NCBI GenBank assembly: GCA_903881085.1 | Contig: CAIRSA010000450.1 | Location: forward strand, 1-48,117 | From: an uncultured Acidobacteriia bacterium | Lineage (GTDB): Bacteria; Acidobacteriota; Terriglobia; Bryobacterales; Bryobacteraceae | Length of the DNA: 48,117 bases | Direction: 5' to 3' | Translations under genes and position numbers: made by a program | Shown: piece after piece, positions 8,989 through 18,800 of the stretch | Layout of the letters: each line of letters opens with the position of its first letter | Position numbering within the stretch: position 1 is the first letter of the stretch | The notes under the pieces: generated by a model | What the model was told of the DNA's origin: nothing | The model's input: only the letters and a program-made list of their open reading frames with translations | The model's database searches: none

Positions 8989-9513
8989 ATGGCGACGGCA
9001 CTCATTTCGCTTGACGAGTATTTGCATACCAACTACGAGCCTGACGTAGGATTTGTCGATGGATTACTCGCCGGAAGGAATACCGGCACCAGGGTACACG
9101 GAATGCTGCACCTCATCGCCGGGAGTTTCTTTCTTCCATTGAGAAGATCCCACGGCCTGCGTGCGATGACGGAATGCCGCCTGTTATTGAACGCCTCCAA
9201 CAACCGTCATCGCATCCCGGATGTGATGGTGATTGAAGAGCCCTACTTGAAGGGGACGGTGATCACCGACATTCCGGCAATTGTCATTGAAATCAAATCG
9301 CCCGATGACATTCTGGACGAAGTGATTGACAAATGCCTGGAGTATGCGGATCTGGGAATCTGCAACATTGTCGTGCTTGCCCCGGACAACCGGCGCGCTT
9401 ACATCTTCCGCAACAGAGCGCTCCAGATGGTGGAATCCATCGTCCTACAACTTCCGAAATGTGGCAAGGAACTGCTGTTCCCCGTAGACAGGATGTTTGC
9501 CGAATTGGAATAG
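8989..9513 (+). CDS. Uma2-family (DUF820) nuclease-like protein
   Basis: A 174-residue protein of the Uma2/DUF820 family, which has a restriction-endonuclease-like fold. Near residues 76-80 is RIPDVMVIEEP, and near 102-108 is AIVIEIKSPDD; together they give the D...ExK active-site pattern. The conserved YADLGI(x)NIVVL segment follows. Length is normal. These proteins are very numerous in Cyanobacteria and some Acidobacteria; their role is unsettled. It lies just before the first tRNA-containing repeat. Confidence 0.88.
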   Translation: MATALISLDEYLHTNYEPDVGFVDGLLAGRNTGTRVHGMLHLIAGSFFLPLRRSHGLRAMTECRLLLNASNNRHRIPDVMVIEEPYLKGTVITDIPAIVIEIKSPDDILDEVIDKCLEYADLGICNIVVLAPDNRRAYIFRNRALQMVESIVLQLPKCGKELLFPVDRMFAELE

Positions 9514-9522
9514 CGCGGAAAT

Positions 9523-9571
9523 TGGTAGGCGCGCCTGGACTCGAACCAGGGACCCTCAGCTTAGAAGGCTG
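9523..9571 (-). tRNA. Partial tRNA-Arg (anticodon UCU), 3' half only
   Basis: Read on the minus strand, this gives an anticodon arm with loop CTTCTAA (anticodon TCT), a perfect T-arm CCTGG-TTCGAGT-CCAGG, the acceptor strand CGCGCCT, discriminator A, and an encoded CCA. The 5' half (acceptor AGGCGCG and D-arm) is absent; the sequence before the anticodon stem (GTCTTGCCCTTCG) is not tRNA. The fragment is therefore not a working tRNA and looks like an attachment-site copy. Confidence 0.85.
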
Positions 9572-9724
9572 CGAAGGGCAAGACGTTTCTTGTGCCCCAG
9601 ATGCGTTTTCATCCCCGTCCGGCGGGCCGTTGAGCGGACTGAGGGGCAATTTGAAAGGGAGGGGTGCCTACCGTTGACGATAACTCCGGGACCCCTCTTG
9701 TGCTGGTCGATCAGCACAAGCCAG
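9523..9724 (-). repeat. Direct repeat copy 1 (tRNA-Arg 3' half + hairpin)
   Basis: 202 bp that align without gaps to 20916-21117, about nine bases in ten identical by eye. The first ~63 bases are identical and contain a 3' half of tRNA-Arg on the minus strand. The far end carries a perfect 9-bp hairpin, CTTGTGCTG (9697-9705) and CAGCACAAG (9712-9720). In the second copy the stem is preserved (8 bp) with a different loop. Gene-less direct repeats ending in tRNA sequence are typical junctions of elements integrated at a tRNA gene. Confidence 0.85.
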
Positions 9725-9941
9725 GAACGCCTGAAAGAAAAGGGCCTGCAACAATCCTCCAAAACCAGTCAGCAGGGAGATCTCACACACTACGTTGTGG
9801 CGCGGCCTGACGTGGCAATTTGCGCTGTTCAACCGGCAATCGGACCGAGCGGCAGGAAAAACACTTGCGCAATCCACTCGGTGGTTACATGCAGTGCAGG
9901 GGAGGACATTGGCCTGACGCGCAGCTATGGGAGGAGTCGCG

Positions 9942-11447
9942 TCATTTACGACTGCGGCCGTTGACACGATACTCCACGAGAATATCGGATAGGCGTTTCA
10001 CAACGGCCGGGTAATCGTTATACACGTTCTCAGTCTCTCCGCGGTCTTTGGCCAGGTTATAGAGTTGGCCCCGCGGCAAGCTTGGATCGGGTCCCATGTC
10101 TTTCGTTTTCCAGCCCGATGTCTTCAATCCCAGTTCTTCCAGGCGCATCCCGGCGCGGCTGGTGTAATCTGTGGTTGTACCTCCGGAACCTTTCCCAAGA
10201 ATCAACACCCAATCGCCCTCGCGCACTGCCAGCATTCCCGTGTAGCTCGAAAGCACCACCGCGCCATCGCGAACAGGTTTTCCTCCGCCGGCTCCGAGCA
10301 GCGCTGGCAGCACATTAAAGCTATCGGGACCCGCATTACGCGGCATGCTAACACCGGTTGCGGCACAGACTGTGGCCATAAAGTCCGCAAGACAGATCAA
10401 TTCGTCAGAGTGGGAACCTTCCTTGATCTTCTTTGGCCAGCGAGCGATGAAAGGAACGCGATGCCCCCCTTCCCACGCATCTGTCTTCTGCCCAAGAAGA
10501 TCAGCATTCTGGCGGTGCCCCATCCCATAGGCCTCGCGCATGTAGACGGCGCCGTTATCGCTAGTGAAGATCACCAGCGTATTGTCCGCCGCTCCGGTCC
10601 GTTCCAGAGCCGAAAGCACTTCGCCAACTGACCAATCCAGCTCACGAATAAAGTCGCAATAAACGCCGCACGAACTGGTTCCGCGAAAGCGGGCATTGGG
10701 CGTATACGGTGAGTGGATATTGCACGGCGCGAAGTACAGGAAAAAGGGCTTGCCCTTGCTTCGTTCAATGACCTGAACAGCCTTCGCCGTAAGGGTCAAC
10801 CCCAATTCGTCGTCCTTGTACCGCGCCGCGGCGCCGCCGGTCATCTGATTGGTCTTGCTGTCCGGGCCGAGGCGGATCGGGTCCTTCGGATCGAGTCCGG
10901 CAACGCGGTGGTTTTCGACATAGACATACGGCGCCTGTGCGTTGGTGACAGGTACGCCGAAGTAGGAATCGAAGCCTGTTTCCAGCGGGCCGGGCTTCAG
11001 TTCGCCGTTCCAATCGGGATAGTCCTGTCCAAATCCCAAATGCCACTTACCCACACATGCGGTTGAATAACCGGCGGATTTCAAAATCGAAGGGACCGTC
11101 GGGCGGCCCTGTTCAATCAGGAGAGGATCGTGTCCAAAAAGGCAATCGTATTTAAGTTGCGTCCGCCAGCAGTAGCGTCCGGTCAAGATCGCATAGCGGG
11201 TTGGAGTACAAACCGCAGCCGGAGCATGCGCGTCTGAAAACAGCATGCCGTGCTTCGCAAGCGCGTCGATATTGGGTGTTTGGACCTTTGTGGCGCCGTA
11301 GCAGCTCAAGTCGCCATAGCCAAGATCGTCCGCCAGAATCAGGACGATATTCGGGCGGCCTGTGCGAGACTGCGCGAATCCGGCCTGTTGCGCATAGGAC
11401 GTGAGGCCGCCGGCGATGGCTGTGCTCAGAAACTTTCGTCTATTCAT
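9942..11447 (-). CDS. Arylsulfatase-type sulfatase, Tat-exported
   Basis: A 501-residue sulfatase (type I, formylglycine-dependent). The N terminus MNRRKFLSTAIAGG is a Tat signal. Metal ligands D40-D41 lie in NIVLILADDLGYGD, and the cysteine converted to formylglycine is C80 in CTPTR (residues 80-84), followed by YAILTGRY. Later motifs include FTSDNGA. It should hydrolyse sulfate esters of sugars or other compounds in the periplasm, with maturation by an anaerobic or aerobic sulfatase-maturing enzyme encoded elsewhere. An upstream TTG at 11459 would add MRSI; the ATG at 11447 fits the Tat motif better. It lies 8 bp after the GntR gene, so the two are probably cotranscribed. Confidence 0.93.
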   Translation of the reverse strand: MNRRKFLSTAIAGGLTSYAQQAGFAQSRTGRPNIVLILADDLGYGDLSCYGATKVQTPNIDALAKHGMLFSDAHAPAAVCTPTRYAILTGRYCWRTQLKYDCLFGHDPLLIEQGRPTVPSILKSAGYSTACVGKWHLGFGQDYPDWNGELKPGPLETGFDSYFGVPVTNAQAPYVYVENHRVAGLDPKDPIRLGPDSKTNQMTGGAAARYKDDELGLTLTAKAVQVIERSKGKPFFLYFAPCNIHSPYTPNARFRGTSSCGVYCDFIRELDWSVGEVLSALERTGAADNTLVIFTSDNGAVYMREAYGMGHRQNADLLGQKTDAWEGGHRVPFIARWPKKIKEGSHSDELICLADFMATVCAATGVSMPRNAGPDSFNVLPALLGAGGGKPVRDGAVVLSSYTGMLAVREGDWVLILGKGSGGTTTDYTSRAGMRLEELGLKTSGWKTKDMGPDPSLPRGQLYNLAKDRGETENVYNDYPAVVKRLSDILVEYRVNGRSRK

Positions 11448-11455
11448 AATCGATC

Positions 11456-12244
11456 TCAACGAACCGCCTTGGCTTTTGTCCCGCGGCGAGTTGCCGCCCG
11501 TGACGCCGCCTTTGACTTAGCCTCGCCGGTAGGGATGCCGGAGATGGGGAAATGACCATCCAGGCAGGCCGTCAAGAGAACACCCTTGGCATCGTGCAGA
11601 TGCTCCGCCATTCTCAATCGGGCCTCCTCGGGCTTGCGCAGGTGGATCGCCGAGTAGATCGAACGATGGAACTCGAGCGCCCGCCCCGGCGGCGCAAGAC
11701 GGCTGGTTAGCTCCATCCCCTGCTTGAAGGCCTTGTGAATCGCGCCGAACATGCGCGAACAGATTCGATTCCGCGTTGCGTGGCAGACGGCTTCGTGAAA
11801 ATCGGTATCGGCCTGCGCGGTATCGCTTTCCATCCTGTCGAATGTGGCGCGCATGATCGCCAGATCTTCAGCCGACGCGCACTCCGCCGCGCGTGCTGCA
11901 AGTTCCGGCTCCAGCATCAGCCGCGCCTCAAACAGCTCGATGAGCGATACGTCATCCAGCAGGATCAGAAACGAAAGCGGCATGGAAAGAATGCCGCTGG
12001 CGTCGGAGCTGAAGTACGAACCGTCTCCCACCCTCTGTACGATCACGCCAACGCTTTCTAGTACCTTCATCACTGGACGCAGCGACGAACGGCTGGCGCC
12101 AAAACGTTCGGCCAATTCGCGTTCCGGAGGGATGCGTCCGCCAGGCCGCAGTTCTCCGCTCGCCAGCAGATCGCTGAATTCCGCAAGCAAGCGGGCCGTT
12201 AGATCCTGCTTTTCACCCGTATCAATCGGCACTTTAGTTGGCAT
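11456..12244 (-). CDS. FadR-subfamily GntR transcriptional regulator (FCD domain)
   Basis: A 262-residue regulator. The N-terminal winged helix-turn-helix is recognisable from GRIPPERELAERFGASRSS then LRPVMKVLESVG (residues ~36-70). The C-terminal FCD domain is all-helical, with candidate metal-binding residues in TDFHEAVCHA and EFHRSIYSAI...MAEHLHDAK. A basic tail (SRAATRRGTKAKAVR) ends the protein. FCD regulators usually respond to a small carboxylate or sugar acid. It sits directly upstream of a sulfatase and close to two TonB receptor genes whose shared promoter region contains FadR/PdhR-type operator sequences, so it is the probable local regulator. Confidence 0.92.
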   Translation of the reverse strand: MPTKVPIDTGEKQDLTARLLAEFSDLLASGELRPGGRIPPERELAERFGASRSSLRPVMKVLESVGVIVQRVGDGSYFSSDASGILSMPLSFLILLDDVSLIELFEARLMLEPELAARAAECASAEDLAIMRATFDRMESDTAQADTDFHEAVCHATRNRICSRMFGAIHKAFKQGMELTSRLAPPGRALEFHRSIYSAIHLRKPEEARLRMAEHLHDAKGVLLTACLDGHFPISGIPTGEAKSKAASRAATRRGTKAKAVR

Positions 12245-12294
12245 AGTGTTAAGGATACCCCAGGGGGGTCTCTACTGTTCCTCTAATACGCGCA

Positions 12295-15200
12295 TCAAAA
12301 CATGATCTTCACGCCTGCCTGCAACTGCCTCATCGTAGTAGTGAGGAACGTGATCGAACCTGCGCCAACAGTCGAAATATTGGTATTGGGCTGTCCGAAC
12401 TGAGGATGGTTGCAAATGTTGAAACCTTCGAACCGGAGCTGAAGTTGCCCCGCTTCCCCCAGCTTTCGAAGTCCGTAGCGCTTGAAGATACTGAAATCGA
12501 AGTTGGTGGCGCCAGGACTGTACAGGATGTTGCGGCCGGCGTTCCCGTAGTTGTACTGCGTGGGGGTGGAGAAGGCCGCCGTGTCGATCCAATTGTTGAT
12601 CGTGGGCGTGAAACCGGCCGTGCTGACCGAAGGGTCCCAGTTGGGCCGCGCAGCCCCGGTATTTGCGGAGCTGACGTTCATCGTCACGGTGAACGGATGC
12701 CCGCTGCGGATCGTCGTGATTCCATTTATCTGCCAGTCGCTCAGCGCGCCTGCCACAAGCCGGTTCGCCGTATGGAACCGCTTCCCGGTTCCGAAGGGCA
12801 ATGCATAGGTGTAGCTGAGGACAAGCCTCTGCGGGACGCTGGAAGAGGATGCCGAACGCTCCCAGCCGATGTTGTTGACATTGCGGAATTGGAGGTCGCC
12901 GATGAGAGATCCGCTGCCAAGGTCCATCGACTTGCTCCAGGTATAGGAAACCAGCAGTGAGATTCCGTTGGAGTAACGCCGCTGCACGCGCAACTGCAAC
13001 GCGTTGTATTCGGAGTTCGCCATGGAATCGACGTAGGTAATGTCCGAAAATCCCTGGTATGGCCGCCGCGCAGCCGTCGTGCCGGCTCCGGCGTAGGCCT
13101 GATTGATGTTGTATTGGAGCGACAGGTGCGTCCCCTTGGTGCCAACGTAGTTCGTATCCACAAGAAACTTGCCCAGCTGTTGTTGCAGGCTCAGGCTCCA
13201 GTGATACACGACGCCCACGTCCATTGCCGGATCCCAGGAATTGAAGGTCGTGTTGGCCGCTACCAATTGTGTTGGATCAACGGCATTGGTGGGGAAGCCC
13301 GTGGCAAAGGAGAGCGTGGGATGGACGCCGTCGCTGGTATAGGCGTAGCCAATGCGATACGGCGGATTATATTCAGGGCGCGTGGATATGCCCGCCGCAT
13401 TCGCTTCCGCAAAGAATACGCCCCCGCCCAACCGAAGCACCGTATCGCGGCGAAGTTGATAGGCGAGGCCCATTCGCGGAGCCCAGTTGTTGCGGTGGTT
13501 TTCGACCAAACCGCGCGGATCGAGATTGGACGGAACGGCCATTGCCAAAGACGCCGGAGTGGAGGGCGGCACTTTGTTGTTCACATAAACCAGTTTGTTC
13601 GGCCCGGTGATGAAGTTGGCCAGCAGATCGTGCCGCTCATAGGGAGGCGTCCAGAATTCATACCGCACTCCCAGATTCAGTGTCAGCTTCGGCGTCACCT
13701 TCCAATCGTCATTTACATATCCGCCATAGTACTTGTAGCGGATATCGCCGATCAGCACGCTGGAGAGGCTCGCACTATTGGGATCGCCCAATAGAAAATC
13801 TCCAATCGCGTTGCCGGTAAAGGTAGAGTTGAAGCCAAAGATGCCGCGAGCATTTCCCCAGATGTGGTAGCGGGTTCGCACCCAGCGGTACTCACCGCCG
13901 GCGCGAATGAAGTGCGCGCCCTTGCTCCAAGTCACGCCATCGTTTACCTGGAACGAGTCTGACCCCTTAGCGTCAGGCAGGAAGCCCGCTTCGCCCAGAT
14001 TGGAGTAGCCATTGATGGTGATGCTCGGCAGGCCTGCCAGGCCAGGGGCGGGCGGAATATAACCAAAACCATATTTGGAGTAGAGGTCTTGCGTGATAAA
14101 CGGTTCGAGCGCGTTCGATACCCGGTTATAACCTGTGCGGAACTCATTCACTAAATTTGTCCCGAACAGATGCGTCTCGCCCAGCACCGCGCCATGTCCG
14201 CTCTGATCGTTCGTGGCCTGCTGGAAAGTGGTAGAGCCAACCACCGGCACGGGCAGCGGACCCGGATTCACGAAATGGTACTGGTAATAGCTGTAGCGGG
14301 CGAATAGCTTGTCTGCATTGGAGAAATTCTGATCGCCCCGCTGATCCCACTGGTCGCGGCTGAGAATCGTAAGCGGGCTCGCAACGTAGTTATTCGCCGC
14401 GGCCGAAGTCTGGGGCAGGGGCAGATCTTTGAGTAGTAGCGCGCTGGTCGGAGAGATGCGACTGGCCGGGATAAGGTTGCCAGGAAATGGGAACTTGGTG
14501 AAGCCGCCAGTACCGTTTGAAACGGACAATAGTGGATCATTGATGGCCGTCTTGACACTCGAAAAATCACCCGTCCGGTAAGGGGCGGGCGCAAGCGTCA
14601 GGACCAGCGTGCCGGCACCGGAGTTTTGGCGCGTTCCCTGCCAACTGGCAAAAAGAAACGTCTTGTCTTTCCTGATCGGGCCGCCCAAAGTAGCGCCATA
14701 CTGGTTGCGGCGCAGTTCAGGGTTGGCCTGGCTCGCCGGCAGAAAGAAATTGCGCGCATCCACCTTTTCATTCCGCAAAAATTCAAAAACAGTGCCGTGA
14801 ACCTTGTTCGTACCGGAGCGGATGGTGGCGTTCACCACGGCGCCGGCCGAATGCCCGTATTCGGCGGAATAGACATTCGTTTCGATCTTGAACTCCATCA
14901 GCGCATCCACTGACGGCTGAATCACCACATTCGTGCTGTTGGAGAGATCGGCGATCTTGGCGTTGTTGTCGACACCATCGAGGATGAAGTTGTTCATGTC
15001 TGAGCGGACACCGTTAGCCACAAATGATCCGCCGTTCTTGGCGCGGTCGCCGGACTGCCCAGGTTGATCATTGCCCGAAGGTTCGGTCACTCCGATCGAG
15101 AGCTTTGCCAGGTCCAGGTAATTGCGCCCGTTCAACGGCAAGTCGCTGACCGCTTGCGTCTCAATTACCTGGCCAACCGAGGCATTGCTGCTTTCGAGCA

Positions 15201-15555
15201 TTGGCGTGGCGGCCGTCACCTCCACGGTCTCCGTCAGCGAACCAACCTGAAGCGTAAAGTCCAGCCGCGAAACCTGCTGCACTTCCAGCCGGACTTTGCG
15301 TGTCAATTGCTTGAAGCCGGTGAGCCGGACCGTGACCAGATAATCATCCGGCGGCAATTGGGATTGCGTGTAGTAGCCGTCGGAATTGCTAATGGCGCTC
15401 CATTTGGCGTTTGTGTTCACGTTCCGGATTTCAACGCTGACGTTAGGCGTCACGCTGCCGGATGCGTCCACGATGCGACCGGTGACGGAAGCTGTTTCCT
15501 GCGCCCAGCAGGCGGATAAGGCAATTGTAATAAGTAGATAGAGTCCTCGGATCAT
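12295..15555 (-). CDS. Oar-like TonB-dependent receptor with carboxypeptidase-regulatory domain
   Basis: A 1086-residue outer-membrane protein. Signal peptide (1-18, ending WAQ), then a CarboxypepD_reg-like beta-sandwich (SVTGRIVDASGSVTPNVSV to about residue 105), a plug domain with the characteristic LPLNGRNYLDLA, and a large beta barrel finishing in aromatic Phe (AGVKIMF). These giant receptors are a hallmark of Acidobacteria and are thought to import oligosaccharides or other large nutrients, like SusC. A good Shine-Dalgarno (GGGAG) precedes the ATG at 15555. It is transcribed away from a second receptor and probably imports the same class of substrate that the neighbouring sulfatases process. 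Confidence 0.92.
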   Translation of the reverse strand: MIRGLYLLITIALSACWAQETASVTGRIVDASGSVTPNVSVEIRNVNTNAKWSAISNSDGYYTQSQLPPDDYLVTVRLTGFKQLTRKVRLEVQQVSRLDFTLQVGSLTETVEVTAATPMLESSNASVGQVIETQAVSDLPLNGRNYLDLAKLSIGVTEPSGNDQPGQSGDRAKNGGSFVANGVRSDMNNFILDGVDNNAKIADLSNSTNVVIQPSVDALMEFKIETNVYSAEYGHSAGAVVNATIRSGTNKVHGTVFEFLRNEKVDARNFFLPASQANPELRRNQYGATLGGPIRKDKTFLFASWQGTRQNSGAGTLVLTLAPAPYRTGDFSSVKTAINDPLLSVSNGTGGFTKFPFPGNLIPASRISPTSALLLKDLPLPQTSAAANNYVASPLTILSRDQWDQRGDQNFSNADKLFARYSYYQYHFVNPGPLPVPVVGSTTFQQATNDQSGHGAVLGETHLFGTNLVNEFRTGYNRVSNALEPFITQDLYSKYGFGYIPPAPGLAGLPSITINGYSNLGEAGFLPDAKGSDSFQVNDGVTWSKGAHFIRAGGEYRWVRTRYHIWGNARGIFGFNSTFTGNAIGDFLLGDPNSASLSSVLIGDIRYKYYGGYVNDDWKVTPKLTLNLGVRYEFWTPPYERHDLLANFITGPNKLVYVNNKVPPSTPASLAMAVPSNLDPRGLVENHRNNWAPRMGLAYQLRRDTVLRLGGGVFFAEANAAGISTRPEYNPPYRIGYAYTSDGVHPTLSFATGFPTNAVDPTQLVAANTTFNSWDPAMDVGVVYHWSLSLQQQLGKFLVDTNYVGTKGTHLSLQYNINQAYAGAGTTAARRPYQGFSDITYVDSMANSEYNALQLRVQRRYSNGISLLVSYTWSKSMDLGSGSLIGDLQFRNVNNIGWERSASSSSVPQRLVLSYTYALPFGTGKRFHTANRLVAGALSDWQINGITTIRSGHPFTVTMNVSSANTGAARPNWDPSVSTAGFTPTINNWIDTAAFSTPTQYNYGNAGRNILYSPGATNFDFSIFKRYGLRKLGEAGQLQLRFEGFNICNHPQFGQPNTNISTVGAGSITFLTTTMRQLQAGVKIMF

Positions 15556-15602
15556 GATGTTCTCCCTGGCGTATTGAAACGCACCACCGTAACTTCAGTC
15601 AT

Positions 15603-15632
15603 ATTGTATGAACCAATACTACCGATAGTCAA
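15603..15632 (-). promoter_or_regulatory. Sigma70-type promoter for the minus-strand receptor
   Basis: On the minus strand there is TTGACT (15627-15632), an 18-bp spacer, and TACAAT (15603-15608), 48 bp before the start codon at 15555. TTGGT lies just upstream of the -35, as in the facing promoter. Confidence 0.65.
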
Positions 15633-15737
15633 TACCAATGATTGAAGTCGATTTGCGCAAAGAGGAGCTCATTTGTTCGGCAAAGACAATTAAAATCCAT
15701 ATTGTTGACCAACCATCTAAAATCGCGACAGGACGAA

Positions 15738-15748
15738 TGGTAATACCA
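15738..15748. promoter_or_regulatory. Candidate FadR/PdhR-type GntR operator (TGGT-N3-ACCA)
   Basis: TGGTAATACCA is a perfect match to TGGT-N3-ACCA, the core recognised by FadR-subfamily GntR proteins such as PdhR and LldR. Extended, AATGGTAATACCAAT differs from the PdhR-type consensus ATTGGTnnnACCAAT at one base. A second inverted pair, ACCA-gt-TGGT, lies at 15754-15763 and touches the -35 box of the rightward promoter. The local GntR protein (11456-12244) is the obvious candidate to bind here. Confidence 0.6.
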
Positions 15749-15762
15749 ATGTGACCAGTTGG

Positions 15763-15792
15763 TTGACATCCGAATTCTAGTGGACGTATAAT
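15763..15792 (+). promoter_or_regulatory. Strong sigma70-type promoter for the plus-strand receptor
   Basis: Consensus TTGACA (15763-15768), 18-bp spacer, consensus TATAAT (15787-15792). The predicted transcript would start near 15799, about 15 bases before the ATG at 15814. The -35 is overlapped by TGGT/ACCA half-sites, which points to repression by a GntR-type protein. Confidence 0.75.
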
Positions 15793-15813
15793 CACCGCTA
15801 GTTGAGAGCATCT

Positions 15814-18800
15814 ATGAATAAACTTTTTTTCAATCATTTGGCGGCGACATTGCTGCTGCTCGGGCTGTATCACCCCATGTCCGCCCAGACCACGGCATCC
15901 ATCGCCGGCAAGGTCTCCGACTCCTCCGGAGCACCGGTCGTGGAAGCGCGCGTAGTGGCGACCAATGTCTCCACCTCCTTCAATCGCGAAACGCGAACAA
16001 GCCGCACGGGAGAGTATCGGATACCCGCGTTGCCGACCGGCGAGTATCGCGTGGAAATAGCTGCCGCTGGTTTCAAGACCTACGCTCAGCGGGACGTCCA
16101 ACTACTGGTTGAACAGAATGTCCGCGTCGATGCGCGCCTGGAGATCGGCCAAGTCAACGAAACCATCACGGTAACCAGCGGCGCCACGATTGTCGATACA
16201 GGCTCCGCTACCATGGGCGCAACCGTCGATGGCATTCGGGTTGCCAACCTTCCGTTGAACGGGTTGAATGTACTTTCGCTCGCAACCATTCTTCCCGGCG
16301 TAGGCCAAGCCAGCCTGCCGGTTGTGGTCACCAATAGCCGCAGCGGGCCAAACATGTCAGTCTCAGGCGGGCGCACGAATAATCTGAATGTGATGCTCGA
16401 TGGCAGCACCTTCATCACGGCTAAGCACGGGTCGTCTCAAAACCTGCCTGCTCCCGATTCACTCGAAGAGTTCCGCATCCTTACCAATAGTTATGGCGCG
16501 GATTATGGCCGGACCTCAGGCGGAGTGATCCTTGCCCTGACCAAGTCCGGCTCCAACACGTTTCATGGCAGTTTGTACGAGTTCCTGCGGAACGACCTCT
16601 TAAACGCCCGCAGCGCATTCGCCCTCAGCAAGCCATTCCTGCGCCAGAACCAATTCGGCGGTTCTCTCGGCGGGCCAGTCATCCTGCCGCGATACAATGG
16701 CCGCAATCGCACCTTCTTCTTTTTCTCGTATGCTGGGCTTGAGATCCGCCAGCAGAGCTTGAACACGTTTTCGCCATTCACCAATAATGAACGGGCAGGC
16801 AACTTCTCCGGCTCCAAGGCAATCACCGATCCCTTGACCAAGCAGCCGTTCCCAGGTAACCAGATTCCTATCAGCCGCTTCGATCCTCTCGCGATCGGCA
16901 TCATGTCAGCCTACATCCCTGTCCAGACACCGGGACAGCCGCAATTGCAGCAACTGGTCTCCATCCCCCAGTCAAGGCACCAGTACAATTTGAAGGCTGA
17001 CCACCGCTTCTCTGAGAAAGACAGCACCTGGTTCCGGTACTACCGCAATCTCGATTCCTCACCTGTCACCACCGCTTCCGGCGGCAACGTCTATGCACTC
17101 GCATCGCCACGCAGCAATCTCGTGCAAAGCGCGGGCATCGCAGAAATCCATGTCTTCAGCCCGACGCTGCTGAACGAGTTTCACGCGTCCTTCACGCGCA
17201 TCGATAACTTTGGACCAGCCTCCGCCAACAACAAGACGCCGCGCGAACTGGGCGGCGCGTATGAACAGGATGGCGGCATCCCCTTTGCCCCCAGCGTCAC
17301 AGTCAACGGCCGCCTCGCCATTATTCCCAACCAGCCCTGGAAGGAGACGGACAACCTATTTCAGATCGACAACAAGCTCAGCTGGATTCACGGCCGCCAC
17401 ACGCTAAAGGCCGGCGTGATGCTGTTGAGCTTCCGCACGTTTCTTCAAACCCAGTTTCAGACATCGGGGGTTTTCACCTTCGATGGCGCGGTGACCGGCA
17501 TCTCCGCCGCCGACTATCTCATCGGCAAGCCGGCCAGTTTTGCCCAAGCCAGCACTTACAACGACTCGCCGCGCGGAGGAAGCGTGGAGTTCTTCGTGCA
17601 GGATGACATCGCCGTCACCCGCCGCCTGAAGGTGAATCTGGGTCTTCGCTACAATCTCCCGATCCCGTGGACAGAACGTTGGGATCACGTTGCGATGATC
17701 ATTCCGGGACGGCAGTCAACCAAATACCAGCAGGCGCCTCCGGGCCTGCTCTATCCTGGAGATCCTGGCATCCCCAGCAGCCTGCTGCCGCCCGATCGTA
17801 ACGATTTCGCTCCGCGCATCGGCTTCGCCTATGACCTGACAGGCAACGGGCGCACCTCCATCCGCGGAGCCTACGGCGTCTTCTTCGTGCCAGAGTACGC
17901 CTTCTACATTGACCGTACGTATGAAAACCCGCCCAATCAGGCAGGGATTCTACTCTCGTCGCCACCCAGCATGTACAACCCCTTCCTCGGACGGACCGAT
18001 CCATTTCCTTACGTTGCCGATCCCAATCACCCCGTGTTCGTCACGCCAATCGAGGCATTCACGCCAAACGCAAATGTCCGCGACGGTTACACCCAGCAGT
18101 ACAATTTCAATATTCAGCATCAATTCGGCGCCGATCTTTTGTTGCAGGCGGGCTTCGTGGGGCAGGCGGGCCACAAACTCTCACAGTTGCGCGACATCAA
18201 CCCAGGCATCTATGCGCCAGGGGCAACGGCCCAGAATGCACAGGCGCGGCGTGCCTATTATCCGCAATTCTATGCCGATATCGGGCAGTTGAACTCGGAC
18301 GCAAACTCAAATTACAATTCGCTGCAGGCCCTGCTGCAAAAGCGGTTCTCGCGCGATTACACGGTACAGGTCTCCTACACCTATGCCAAATCCATCGACA
18401 ACGCTTCGACAAGCATCGCAGGTTCATCCACCGTCCAGAACCCCTTCAATTATGGCTCTGGCGAGCGCGGACTCTCTGACTTCGATCAGCGCCATCTGCT
18501 GCGCATGAATGGCGTCTGGAATCTTCCTTTTTTGAAGAATCGCGGCTGGATCACCTCTGCCTTCGGGGGCTGGCGAGCATCGGGAATCGTCAATTACAGC
18601 GCGGGACTTCCGGTCAGCGTGATTTCGGGCCGCGACGTGGCGTTGATCGGCCTGGGACGGAACAACGGCAATCAACGTCCTAATGTCGTTGGCGATACCA
18701 CCCTCGATCCCAACCGCCCGCGCTCAGAATTGATTGCGCGCTACTTCAACACGTCAGGCTTTGCGCTCCCTGTCGCAGGCGCATTCGGCAACAACGGACG

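Larger units (their letters stand above)
9514..9941. other. Intergenic region: direct repeat copy 1 plus ~217 bp of unassigned DNA
   Basis: The left half is the 202-bp tRNA-containing repeat described separately. From 9725 to the end of the sulfatase gene I see no gene, promoter or clear structure. Confidence 0.6.

Noticed and set aside
9497..9964. Open frame through the first tRNA-containing repeat
   Set aside because: The peptide seen in both repeats comes from translating the tRNA fragment; the 'conservation' is RNA-level.
13114..13794. Open frame of 226 codons antisense to the first TonB receptor
   Set aside because: Lies wholly within a well-supported receptor gene; no start signal or family.
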